A DNA stretch of 64,000 nt from the NCBI GenBank assembly GCA_041738505.1, contig JBGSPQ010000010.1, forward strand, positions 1-64,000, given 5' to 3'. Origin of the DNA: JBGSPQ01 sp041738505 (GTDB taxonomy: Bacteria > Patescibacteriota > Gracilibacteria > UBA1369). The notes below the pieces were generated by a model, which was not told the DNA's origin, did not search any database, and was given only the letters and a program-made list of their open reading frames with translations. Positions 26,239 to 34,171 of the stretch are shown here, one piece after another. Both the position numbers and the translations under genes were made by a program. Within the stretch, counting starts at the first letter, position 1; the number at the start of each line of letters is the position of its first letter.

Positions 26239-26328
26239 AACCCGGTGAGAGTGCTGTCTTCTGTCTGAGTTTGGTCACTAGTTTTGACCCTCAGTCATCA
26301 AGACAGCTCTCTCATCGGGTTTTTTTTG
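26239..26328 (+). terminator. Terminator of the large non-coding RNA
   Basis: Positions 26241-26259 pair with 26301-26319 over 19 positions with a single mismatch. The loop holds a second hairpin (CTGAG...GGTCA / TGACC...CTCAG, 26265-26294). Eight T follow (26320-26327). Confidence 0.9.
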
Positions 26329-26341
26329 AACCCCGTAACCG

Positions 26342-26860
26342 TTATTTGCCGCAAACATCCCAGAGACCTTTCGTTTCATCTTTGGCCACTTCCTGCAGTG
26401 TTTCAAAGGAGTCGTGTTTGGAGTAAGCGTGGTCTTCATCAAAATAAACTCTCGCCAGACCCTCTTTAATCAATTCTTCATTAAGCATTCTGCCGTCCGC
26501 CAGATAAACATACTTTAGATCCCTCCCGTGGATATCTTTTTCCCCCGCGTCCGGATCGCTTTCCAGAGTGACTTCGCGGTTATTCTTAAAAAACAGGTTG
26601 GCTGCCAGATCTTTAGATTCCCCGCCAAAGCACTGGCGAACTTTTTCGCCGTCCAGGAAAGTGGTTTCCGGAGCGTCCGCGCCAATCAGCTGAACCTTGG
26701 AAAGCTTCCCGTTTTGCATCACGATGTAGGAATCGGGATCGATCATGTGCACAATCTTGGCTTTATTCTGAAAGAAAAACGGCCAAAGCACATACTGATA
26801 AAGCAGGAATATCACCAGCGCCAGTATCGCGAGACTGATTAAGGGACGGAGAATTCTCAT
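26342..26860 (-). CDS. Thermonuclease (SNase-like), membrane-anchored or secreted
   Basis: 172 residues. An N-terminal hydrophobic helix (about 9-28) acts as signal or anchor. The SNase fold follows: IDPDSYIVMQNGKLSKVQLIGADAPET (metal site and the usual D-x-P-E motif), then KDIHGRDLKYVYLADGRMLNEEL with the catalytic Arg, and a C-terminal helix ending KGLWDVC. It should degrade DNA or RNA outside the membrane using Ca2+, and could supply nucleotides to a host-dependent cell. It is divergent from the CDF transporter gene and converges on the large RNA gene. Confidence 0.88.
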   Translation of the reverse strand: MRILRPLISLAILALVIFLLYQYVLWPFFFQNKAKIVHMIDPDSYIVMQNGKLSKVQLIGADAPETTFLDGEKVRQCFGGESKDLAANLFFKNNREVTLESDPDAGEKDIHGRDLKYVYLADGRMLNEELIKEGLARVYFDEDHAYSKHDSFETLQEVAKDETKGLWDVCGK

Positions 26861-26902
26861 AATAAATAATTAACAGGAAACGGATGCTAGCACAGTTAAC
26901 TT

Positions 26903-26920
26903 TCGACTTCCAGAAGTCGA
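26903..26920. promoter_or_regulatory. 18-bp palindrome, candidate operator
   Basis: TCGACTTC-CA-GAAGTCGA is a perfect 8-bp inverted repeat with a 2-bp centre. It ends 3 nt before the -35 of the CDF transporter promoter and 43 nt upstream of the thermonuclease start. Size and placement suit a dimeric repressor; the regulator is unknown. Confidence 0.55.
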
Positions 26921-26923
26921 GTG

Positions 26924-26952
26924 TTGGAATTATGCTTAAAATGTTGTATAAT
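26924..26952 (+). promoter_or_regulatory. Promoter of the CDF transporter gene
   Basis: TTGGAA (26924-26929), 17-nt spacer, perfect TATAAT (26947-26952). The ATG at 26972 is only about 13 nt after the expected start site. Confidence 0.6.
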
Positions 26953-26971
26953 ATATGGATAACAATCAATC

Positions 26972-28195
26972 ATGATATCGCGCAAAAAAGAGTTGGAAAA
27001 TACGAAAATGGGGGCAAAGGTGGCTTTGCAGGGCCTGGTTAAAGTCGCGATACTTGCAATGGCCAAGCTGTTCATTGGTATTTTTACGGGGATGATTGTT
27101 TTAATTGCGGACGCGCTTTCCAGTTTTGCCGACCTGCTGGCGCTTTTTGCGGCGTTTCTGGGTCTGAAGATCAGCACGAAAAGCGCGGACAAGGGTTTCA
27201 GTTACGGTTATTACAAAGTGGAGACATTCGCGTCACTGTTTGTATCCCTGATTATCGTTTACCTTGGAGCCGAAATATTTATTAAAAGTCTGGAGCGTTT
27301 CAGCGAGACGGAAGTCGCCCATTATCAGATTCTTGGTGTGATAATGGTGATTATCACTTTTTATGAATCATATCATCTGGCGCACAAGCTCAAACACACC
27401 GGCAAAGAAATCAATTCGCTGGCACTGCTTAACTGCGGTAAGGATAAAATTGTGGATATGTACATTCAGGTAATCGTACTTGTTGGTATCGGAGCCAACT
27501 ATTTTCATATTCCGTATCTGGAGGGGGCGATTGGTATGGGTATTTCGCTTTACACACTCAAAGAGGGTGTGCTGGCGGCGAAAGAGTCGCTGTATTTTCT
27601 GCTGGATTATTATGATGATGACAAACTTATCAAAAAAATACGCAAAACAATTCTGGAAAATTCCACGGTGGTGAAAGGGGTGCAGGATATCAAATTAAGG
27701 AGAGCCGGAACTGTGATTTTTGGCGAGGCTTTATTGGAACTTAATCCTTACAGCGAGACCGGAGACATCCGCAACGAGCTTACAAAACTCAAAGTCATGG
27801 TAATTGATTTGGAAGAGTATCTGAAAGATTTTTCACTGATGATAACCATACCCAAACCGGCAAAAGTGCGGTTGGCGTTTCCGGTGGTCAAAGACGACGG
27901 TCTGGAATCGGTGCTGGCCAAAACCATGGAAAAAACCTCCGCTTATGTGTTTGTTGATATTGACGGTAAGAGACTGAAGAAATTCTCATCGGAAAAATTC
28001 CGTTTCCGGAAGGATGATTTTTCCTCCATGACCGATTTTCTGCTGAAACATAAAGTGCACATTGTCATTAACAACGACATGCATAGCCTGCTTTATTATA
28101 ACGTGCGCCATCTAAATCACATTCCCGTTTATCCCAACTTCGGCAACATTGAAACCGTAAAGAACGCGGTTAAACTTCTGAAGATAGATTTGTAA
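26972..28195 (+). CDS. Cation diffusion facilitator fused to a NifX-type domain
   Basis: 407 residues. The first ~210 form a CDF transporter with six helices. The metal site in helix 2 reads DALSSFAD and in helix 5 DKIVD, so the usual His is absent, closer to Fe/Mn-type CDF proteins than Zn-type. A cytoplasmic domain follows (~215-300). The C-terminal ~110 residues (VRLAFPVVKDDG ... KHKVHIVINNDMHSLLYY) resemble the dinitrogenase iron-molybdenum cofactor (NifX/NifB) domain. The fusion suggests cytoplasmic metal sensing or delivery linked to efflux. A palindrome precedes its promoter. It overlaps the convergent Nudix gene by 26 nt. Confidence 0.85.
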   Translation: MISRKKELENTKMGAKVALQGLVKVAILAMAKLFIGIFTGMIVLIADALSSFADLLALFAAFLGLKISTKSADKGFSYGYYKVETFASLFVSLIIVYLGAEIFIKSLERFSETEVAHYQILGVIMVIITFYESYHLAHKLKHTGKEINSLALLNCGKDKIVDMYIQVIVLVGIGANYFHIPYLEGAIGMGISLYTLKEGVLAAKESLYFLLDYYDDDKLIKKIRKTILENSTVVKGVQDIKLRRAGTVIFGEALLELNPYSETGDIRNELTKLKVMVIDLEEYLKDFSLMITIPKPAKVRLAFPVVKDDGLESVLAKTMEKTSAYVFVDIDGKRLKKFSSEKFRFRKDDFSSMTDFLLKHKVHIVINNDMHSLLYYNVRHLNHIPVYPNFGNIETVKNAVKLLKIDL

Positions 28196-28616
28196 GGGCG
28201 GTTTTTAAAACCAGCGGGTGATCAAATCCCAGAGGCGGGGGATTATTGGCCGGAAACCATTCCGTTTCCGCGGCGTCGTCCCCGGCTTTTATTTTCACAA
28301 GGGCGCTGTCCACAAACCCAACGTAGGCAACAGAAACAATCGTGCCGCGCGGGTCCCGCCCCGGCACCGAAAACACACCCAGCAAATCCAGTTTCACTCC
28401 TTTAAGCGCCGTTTCCTCCTCCAACTCCCGCGCGGCGCACTCCTCGCACGATTCGCCCCACTCCATAAAACCGCCCGGCAACGCCCAATTGCCTTTAAAA
28501 GGTTCATGTCCCCTTTTTACCAGCAACACCCGTAAATCGGCCCCCTCCCCCGAAAAAATCACCAAATCACAGGCCACAGTCGGTCTTTTACCCTCTCTGC
28601 CAAAAATATCCGTCAT
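28170..28616 (-). CDS. Nudix hydrolase
   Basis: 148 residues with a full Nudix box: GGFMEWGESCEECAARELEE, then ETAL, fitting GX5EX7REUXEEXGU except Thr for Gly near the end. The start TVACDLVIFSGEGADLRVLLVKRGHEPFKGNWALPGG is typical of ADP-ribose or NADH-type pyrophosphatases, but substrate cannot be assigned from sequence alone. It is cytoplasmic. A minus-strand promoter with TGCTATAAT lies just upstream (28641-28649). Confidence 0.9.
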   Translation of the reverse strand: MTDIFGREGKRPTVACDLVIFSGEGADLRVLLVKRGHEPFKGNWALPGGFMEWGESCEECAARELEEETALKGVKLDLLGVFSVPGRDPRGTIVSVAYVGFVDSALVKIKAGDDAAETEWFPANNPPPLGFDHPLVLKTALTNLSSEV

Positions 28617-28640
28617 AAAAAAGTCCGTAAATACGAGCCG

Positions 28641-28649
28641 ATTATAGCA
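28641..28649 (-). promoter_or_regulatory. Extended -10 of the Nudix gene
   Basis: TGCTATAAT on the minus strand, 25 nt upstream of the ATG at 28616. The -35 (TCCACA, 17 nt upstream) is weak. Confidence 0.5.
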
Positions 28650-28653
28650 GAAA

Positions 28654-31164
28654 CTATTTTTGTTGTGGAACGGGAAGCTTAACTATCCTAATCGTCGCCT
28701 TCTTTTTGATGTTGGGCAGACGTGTGGTGATAGTTTCCTCTTTCAGCTTTTCATCCGGTTTTCGTTTGGATGGAATAAGCGCAATTTTCAGCACGTCATC
28801 AAGGGTGCTGGCATATTTTAGAGTGACACCGCGTAAAATCACCGCGGGAATTTCCGTAACATCCTTTTTGTTTTTCTCGGGCAGAATTATTGTTTTGATA
28901 TTCGCTCTCTTGGCCGCCAGAATTTTTTCCTTTAGTCCGCCGATAGGCAGAATACGGCCTGTTAAAGTCACTTCCCCGGTCATCGCCACATCCCGCCTTA
29001 CTTTCTGGTTGGTCAGAAGTGAAATCAGCGCCGTGCAAATTGTTATACCGGCCGATGGTCCGTCTTTGGGAACCGCGCCCTCCGGAACATGAATGTGAAT
29101 ATCGGAAGTTTTGAAAATATCATCACTGATATTGAATTTGTGTGAATTGCTTCTGATGTAGCTCAAAGCAGCTCTCGCCGATTCCTGCATCACATCGCCC
29201 AGATTGCCCGTCATAATCAGATTCTTGTCGCCCGGCATCCTTGTTGCTTCAATAAATAAAATATCCCCGCCGTAAGGCGTCCAGGCCAGACCTGTCGTAA
29301 CTCCAACCCTGTCCTCCTCCTGGGCCTTTTCAAACTCATATTTATCCACTCCCAGATACTGCTCCACCTTTGCGCTGTCAATTTTTGGAGTTTTGACCAG
29401 TGTCTTTTCTATCAGATCCTTGGCCACTTTTCTGCAAATGGAGGCGATCTGCCTCTCCAGTTCACGCAGACCGGCTTCATTGGTGTAGCTTCGAACCAGT
29501 TTTAAAATCGCATCATCCGTAAAAATGAGCTTTCTGCTTTCCAGTCCGTTGGCGATTTTTTGTTTGGGGATAAGGTATTTTTTGGCAATCTGCAGTTTTT
29601 CCTCCTCGGTGTAGCCGGGTAGTTCAATCACCTCCATTCTGTCCAACAGCGCCGGCGGAATCGGATCAAGAAAATTGGCGGTGGTAATAAAAAAGACCTT
29701 GGAAAGGTCAAACGGCACGTCCAGATAATGGTCGGTAAAAGCATGATTCTGCTCCGGATCCAGCGCTTCCATCAGCGCCGCCGCCGGGTCCCCCTGAAAG
29801 TCCTTTCCCACCTTGTCTATTTCATCAAGCATAAACACCGGATCGTTATAACCGGCTCTTTTTAGTGATTGAATGATTCTTCCGGGCATCGCTCCAACGT
29901 AGGTTCTCCTGTGTCCGCGAATATCTGCTTCGTCACGTATGCCTCCCAGTGAGGTGTGAACAAAAGACCTTCCCAGAGCCCTTGCAATGGACTGCCCGAG
30001 AGAGGTTTTTCCAACTCCGGGGGGGCCGACAAAGCATAAAATCGTCGCGCCTCTTTTGTTATTCAGCTGGCAGACCGCCAAAAATTCCAATATGCGCTCT
30101 TTCACTTTTTCCAGTCCGTAATGGTCTTCATCCAGAATTTTGCGCGCCTTTTTAACATCCGCTTTTACCGGACAGCTTTTTTCCCATGGCATGTCGCACA
30201 GCCATTCAATATAGGTGCGCGCCACCGTGTATTCGGGTGAAATCGGAATGATTTTTTTCAAACGGTCCAATTCTTTTCTGGCGATTTTTTCCACGCTATC
30301 CGGCATTTCCGCCTTATTGATTCTCTGTTCCAAATCGCGAATATCCTCCTTATCCGTCATTCCCCCCATACCCAAAACGTCCTCCTCATCTTCCCCAAGC
30401 TCCTTTTTGATAGCCTTCAACTCCTGCCGGAGCAGATAATTGCGTTCACTTTTGTTAAGTTCCTGGGAAATATCGGTATGAATTTTTTTGCGGATTTTTG
30501 AGAGTTGGATTTCCTTGTTCAGATAATCCAGAATCAGTTTTATTCTCTTTGCGGAATCGGTCATACTCAACAGTTCCTGCTTTTTGATAATTTCCAGCGT
30601 CAATAATGAGCAGGCCAAATCAAGAATGTCATCAAAATTATGTATTTTACTTAGTCCCGTGATTACTTCCGGAGGAAGATTTTTGCCCTCCAACGCCAGA
30701 CGTGCGATCAAATCCTTGATTTCCTGGGCGCCCGCTTCCAAATCGACATTCGCATCTTCGCTCTTTTCAATGGGTTTGATGTTTGCCTGCAAAAATGGTT
30801 TTTCCTGAGTGAACTGTCTCACCTTGAAACGGCTGATTCCCTCCACCAGAACCATCGCGTCGTTGCCGGTGCCGCTCTTAATAACCTGTAATACGGAAAC
30901 ACTGGTACCGACATCAAAAAGATTTTCAACCGGCGGAACCGGTTTTGACGAGCTTTTTTGCGTTATCAGCCCAATAAGTTCACCGTCCTGCGAAGCCTTG
31001 TTAATGGCATCAATCAGTTTTTCGTTCTTTACATATACGGTGATAATCATGGACGGAAAAACGACCAGATCACGCAGAGGAATGATCAGAATATTTAAAG
31101 GCAGTTTATAATCTTTTTCCGCAGGGACATCCTGTTCGGTATTCTGTGCGAATTCGTCTTCCAT
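28654..31164 (-). CDS. lon: ATP-dependent protease Lon
   Basis: 836 residues, normal for LonA. The N-terminal substrate-binding domain runs to about 320 and ends in a coiled coil. The AAA+ module has Walker A GPPGVGKTSLGQ and Walker B VFMLDEIDK. The protease domain contains the catalytic Ser in PKDGPSAGITICTAL and the Lys in GGLKEKILAAKRA. It degrades misfolded and regulatory proteins in the cytoplasm as a hexamer. A Lys/Arg-rich tail of ~40 residues follows the protease domain and is longer than usual. Confidence 0.98.
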   Translation of the reverse strand: MEDEFAQNTEQDVPAEKDYKLPLNILIIPLRDLVVFPSMIITVYVKNEKLIDAINKASQDGELIGLITQKSSSKPVPPVENLFDVGTSVSVLQVIKSGTGNDAMVLVEGISRFKVRQFTQEKPFLQANIKPIEKSEDANVDLEAGAQEIKDLIARLALEGKNLPPEVITGLSKIHNFDDILDLACSLLTLEIIKKQELLSMTDSAKRIKLILDYLNKEIQLSKIRKKIHTDISQELNKSERNYLLRQELKAIKKELGEDEEDVLGMGGMTDKEDIRDLEQRINKAEMPDSVEKIARKELDRLKKIIPISPEYTVARTYIEWLCDMPWEKSCPVKADVKKARKILDEDHYGLEKVKERILEFLAVCQLNNKRGATILCFVGPPGVGKTSLGQSIARALGRSFVHTSLGGIRDEADIRGHRRTYVGAMPGRIIQSLKRAGYNDPVFMLDEIDKVGKDFQGDPAAALMEALDPEQNHAFTDHYLDVPFDLSKVFFITTANFLDPIPPALLDRMEVIELPGYTEEEKLQIAKKYLIPKQKIANGLESRKLIFTDDAILKLVRSYTNEAGLRELERQIASICRKVAKDLIEKTLVKTPKIDSAKVEQYLGVDKYEFEKAQEEDRVGVTTGLAWTPYGGDILFIEATRMPGDKNLIMTGNLGDVMQESARAALSYIRSNSHKFNISDDIFKTSDIHIHVPEGAVPKDGPSAGITICTALISLLTNQKVRRDVAMTGEVTLTGRILPIGGLKEKILAAKRANIKTIILPEKNKKDVTEIPAVILRGVTLKYASTLDDVLKIALIPSKRKPDEKLKEETITTRLPNIKKKATIRIVKLPVPQQK

Positions 31165-31188
31165 TCAAATTTATTAAGATTTCCCAGA

Positions 31189-31217
31189 ATTATAGCACAA
31201 ATAACGGGCAAGGTCTA
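31189..31217 (-). promoter_or_regulatory. Promoter of lon
   Basis: On the minus strand TAGACC (31217-31212), 17-nt spacer, perfect TATAAT (31194-31189) preceded by TGC. The ATG follows 24 nt downstream. No CIRCE-type heat-shock operator is visible. Confidence 0.55.
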
Positions 31218-31316
31218 GATTATGGGTTACATTAAATGTAAAGGCTCGTACTCCTAAAGCAGAAAATAAATAGATAATATGTCTATAAAATATGGCTTAA
31301 ATAAGACCTTTGTCAA

Positions 31317-31345
31317 TTGAGGAACCCGGATATTTTTGCTATAAT
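31317..31345 (+). promoter_or_regulatory. Promoter of the cupredoxin gene
   Basis: TTGAGG (31317-31322), 17-nt spacer, perfect TATAAT (31340-31345) preceded by TGC. Start site near 31352, 30 nt before the ATG. Confidence 0.65.
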
Positions 31346-31381
31346 AATCTGATTTAAAATAAAAATTAAAACCCAAAAAAT

Positions 31382-32305
31382 ATGAACCCATTATCATTTC
31401 TAAAAAGAAACAAGGATACCGCTCAGACCCCCGTCAATAAACGGGCGGAAGATGCGGACTACGATGACGATTCGGAAATAAACATTGGCACCAAGGTAAA
31501 AATCGTTGCCGCCATGCTGGTGGTGGCGGTGGCAACTTATGTGGCGCTTTGGGTGCAGGAACCCGCCGATATTAAGATTGATGTTCTCAGCGGAACTACA
31601 ATCGCCGAAGAAACCGCATTGGACAACGAACCGGCAGTTAGTGAAACAACCATGGTTGCCGCCGCGGACACGGATTTTCCCGTGCTGGCGGAGGTCTCCA
31701 TTACCGATTTTACGTTTACCCCCGCCAACATGACGGTTAAAAAGGGAACAACCGTTGTCTGGACCAACATGGATCCCGTGGATCACACGGTTACGGCGGA
31801 TACTTTTAGCAGTTCCACGCTTGAATCCGGAGATTCATACACTTACACGTTTGATACGGCCGGAGAATATCCTTACAGCTGTGCTTTCCATCCCCAGATG
31901 ACCGGTAAAATCATCGTCACGGATGAAGTGGCGGAAACGGATGAGGCGCCGGATACCACAAGTACCGAAACCGAGCCCCCCCGCGACCTTGAAGACCTCT
32001 ATCCCGCACTTTCAACGGCGGGTGACCTTGATGAGGAAACAGCCGTCGGAACCGATTTACTGTCGGTCACTACTGACACGGCTGCCTTGAACGATCTTGA
32101 TGAACCGCCTTCGGATGAACCGCTGATGGTCACTTTTGACGCGGAGGAACTTATTGCTTCGGGAGAAGTACGGGAGGATGCCACCGCAGCCATTCAGGAA
32201 AGCGACAAGCTGGCCAAATCCGGCCCCGAAGACGTGCTGTATGTGTTTGCCTTTGCCGCCATTCTCTACTTTAACAGGCGCAAAATCTCCGGAGTCTTAA
32301 GCTAA
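31382..32305 (+). CDS. Membrane-anchored cupredoxin-like (blue copper) protein
   Basis: 307 residues. A cytoplasmic N-tail (~38 residues), one helix (about 39-58), then a plastocyanin/azurin-like domain at ~102-180. All four type-1 copper ligands can be placed: His135 (VDHTV), then Cys167, His170 and Met173 in CAFHPQM. The domain is outside the membrane. A long acidic Thr/Asp/Glu-rich stretch follows, and the C-terminus has a second weak hydrophobic helix with a basic end (YFNRRK), a possible sorting-type or retention tail. Role: electron transfer or copper binding at the surface; the partner is unknown. cdaA begins 65 nt downstream. Confidence 0.82.
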   Translation: MNPLSFLKRNKDTAQTPVNKRAEDADYDDDSEINIGTKVKIVAAMLVVAVATYVALWVQEPADIKIDVLSGTTIAEETALDNEPAVSETTMVAAADTDFPVLAEVSITDFTFTPANMTVKKGTTVVWTNMDPVDHTVTADTFSSSTLESGDSYTYTFDTAGEYPYSCAFHPQMTGKIIVTDEVAETDEAPDTTSTETEPPRDLEDLYPALSTAGDLDEETAVGTDLLSVTTDTAALNDLDEPPSDEPLMVTFDAEELIASGEVREDATAAIQESDKLAKSGPEDVLYVFAFAAILYFNRRKISGVLS

Positions 32306-32369
32306 AGGCAAATCTTGTTAAAAAGTTTGCGGGAGGGTACACTTGAATGCGTACCCTCTTTTGATAAAA

Positions 32370-33221
32370 ATGGATTTGATAAGCCAAATGATGGCAACGG
32401 TCATTCTATTCATAGGAGACCAGACCCGCACTTTCTGGGACAACCTGGCGTTGCTAAATTTTTCCTGGCCTCAGATTGCGTTGGACATTCTGGCGGTCGC
32501 GGTGATTTTTTATTTCATTTTTTCTCTCATCAGGGGATCAAGGGCGGTGCATGTTTTGATCGGGCTGGCCATCATTCTGGGATTGTACTTTTTAAGCAAG
32601 GCTCTTCAGCTTGTGGCTTTGGGGTGGCTTTTGGATAAATTCATGACCATCGTGCTGGTGGCGATACCGATTATTTTTCAGAAGGAATTGCGCATGGGTC
32701 TGGAAAGGCTTGGGCATACCAAATTGTTTGTTTCACAAAAAGCCCGGGAAATAGACCGGATGATTTTGCATATAGTAAATGCCGCCGAAGAAATGGGTAA
32801 AAACAAGATCGGGGCGCTGATAGTTGTGCAAAAAACGGTGCCGTTAAAAGAATATATTGATACGGGAGTCTTACTTGACGCTGCCGTTTCCACCGAACTG
32901 CTTTTAAGCATTTTCCAGCCGAAAGGCGCTTTGCATGACGGGGCGGTTATCATCGCCAGCGAGTCAATCCTGGCGGCCTCATGTATTCTGCCGCATTCCT
33001 TTGAGACCACCGATTCGGGTATGGGGACGCGCCACAAAGCCGCCCTTGGGCTTTCCGAAAACACAGATGCGGTTGTGGTTGTTGTGTCGGAGGAAAAAGG
33101 CACGATTTCATTTGCCGAGGAAGGCCGGATGGAAAGATCTCTGACCCCCCCGCGGCTTCATCAATTGCTAACCCGATCGCTCGGCGTCGGAGACAAAAAA
33201 AAGTTTAACCGTAAAAAATGA
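32370..33221 (+). CDS. cdaA: Diadenylate cyclase (CdaA/DacA type)
   Basis: 283 residues from ATG 32370 (a TTG at 32343 gives nine more). Three N-terminal helices are followed by a DAC domain with the two signature motifs, HDGAVII (DGA) and GTRHKAALG (RHR-type). It makes c-di-AMP from two ATP at the membrane. The stop overlaps the start of the YbbR gene (ATGA), the usual cdaA-cdaR arrangement. In other bacteria c-di-AMP controls osmolyte transport and wall metabolism. Confidence 0.95.
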   Translation: MDLISQMMATVILFIGDQTRTFWDNLALLNFSWPQIALDILAVAVIFYFIFSLIRGSRAVHVLIGLAIILGLYFLSKALQLVALGWLLDKFMTIVLVAIPIIFQKELRMGLERLGHTKLFVSQKAREIDRMILHIVNAAEEMGKNKIGALIVVQKTVPLKEYIDTGVLLDAAVSTELLLSIFQPKGALHDGAVIIASESILAASCILPHSFETTDSGMGTRHKAALGLSENTDAVVVVVSEEKGTISFAEEGRMERSLTPPRLHQLLTRSLGVGDKKKFNRKK

Positions 33222-34162
33222 TTAAACCTTTCCATCAGATTCATCTTAAACTGCTCGCCCTGCTGGCGGCTGTGACGCTGTGGTTTGTGGTAATTACGGT
33301 AGAGAACACCGTCTATAAATTTCCCGAAAAGGTTGAGCTTAAAACACTTAATTTGAGCAAAAACGTGAGTCTGGAAAGCGCTCTTCCGGCGGTTGATGTG
33401 TATCTGCGCGTGGATAAAGAGGACATGAAAAAAATCACTAAAAACGAATTGGACATATATTTGGATTTGGCCGAATTTGAAGCGGGGGAGCGGACCGTAC
33501 CGGTTGTTGCTTTATCCAAAAGCCCTCTTGCCCAGGTATTAAAAACCGAACCGGCAGAAGTAAGGATTAAGATTTCACCCGTTATTGAAAAGGAGGTGGA
33601 GGTGAAAATTGTGGTTGAAGGAAAGCCCCGGGACGGATACAAGGTGGAGAAAACGGAAATCCTTTCCGAAAAAGTTACGGTTTCGGGGGCGCAAAACGTG
33701 ATTGATATGTTGGAATTTATTGAAGGAAAGATAATTCTGGACGGCTCTCAGACGGAAAATCTTAAACAAAGCATACAGCTCTCCGTTCCCGGAAACGCAC
33801 AGGTTTCGCAGCAGCTGCTTACATTTAATCCGGCCGAAATCGTTGTGGAGGTGACTATTGTTTCGGAGCTGGAGGAGAAAGAGGTCACGGTTACGCCGCA
33901 CTTTTTTTCCGAAAATGACAGGAATACATATGAGTCCAAAATTGAAATGACACCATTGACGGTTAAAGTATCGGCCGGCAAAGAGATTTTGGAAAACCTG
34001 AGTTCCCTTGAAACCAATCCGCTGGAAATCAGCGCTTTGATTAGAAACGGTTCCATTGAAACCGGATTGTCTCTGCCGGAGGGTGTGACTCTGGCTGATC
34101 CTTCGCAGAAAATAACCGTGAAATTCACCGGGGCGGTTCTTGGTGACGGTCCGACTATATAA
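33218..34162 (+). CDS. cdaR: YbbR-domain protein (CdaR-like regulator of CdaA)
   Basis: 314 residues. One N-terminal helix (about 8-30) and then three YbbR-type repeats outside the membrane, recognised by repeats such as VEVKIVVEGKPRDGYKVEKTEI, LSEKVTVSGAQNVIDMLEFI, and the matching blocks before and after. It overlaps cdaA by 4 nt. In Firmicutes CdaR binds CdaA and tunes c-di-AMP synthesis; glmM, the usual third gene, is not here. aroD follows after 9 nt. Confidence 0.88.
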   Translation: MIKPFHQIHLKLLALLAAVTLWFVVITVENTVYKFPEKVELKTLNLSKNVSLESALPAVDVYLRVDKEDMKKITKNELDIYLDLAEFEAGERTVPVVALSKSPLAQVLKTEPAEVRIKISPVIEKEVEVKIVVEGKPRDGYKVEKTEILSEKVTVSGAQNVIDMLEFIEGKIILDGSQTENLKQSIQLSVPGNAQVSQQLLTFNPAEIVVEVTIVSELEEKEVTVTPHFFSENDRNTYESKIEMTPLTVKVSAGKEILENLSSLETNPLEISALIRNGSIETGLSLPEGVTLADPSQKITVKFTGAVLGDGPTI

Positions 34163-34171
34163 ATATTTTTG

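Larger units (their letters stand above)
25387..26328 (+). ncRNA. Large structured non-coding RNA, about 940 nt, unidentified family
   Basis: A ~1.1-kb gap between tRNA-Phe and the thermonuclease gene has no plausible protein gene but has a consensus-type promoter at its left and a 19-bp terminator at its right. In between, many stems can be drawn: a 13-bp stem found twice (25447-25459/25516-25528 and 25854-25866/25911-25923), TCCCGA/TCGGGA (25411/25535), an 11-bp hairpin with CCCCA loop (25550-25576), GCTTAG/CTAAGC (25993/26011), and CGTTTG/CAAACG (26040/26085) enclosing ATCGGC-TTCG-GTCGAT. I find no RNase P CR-I/CR-V motif, tmRNA tag or acceptor, or group II domain V. Known large bacterial RNAs such as ROOL and GOLLD also often lie near tRNAs, but I cannot show membership. 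Confidence 0.72.

Noticed and set aside
25387..26328. RNase P RNA, tmRNA or group II intron
   Set aside because: No RNase P conserved regions (GAGGAAAGUCC-type), no tmRNA tag or alanine-acceptor ends, and no domain V hairpin or reverse transcriptase.
26223..26469. Two short plus-strand frames at the end of the large RNA
   Set aside because: They span the terminator stem and run antisense into the thermonuclease gene.
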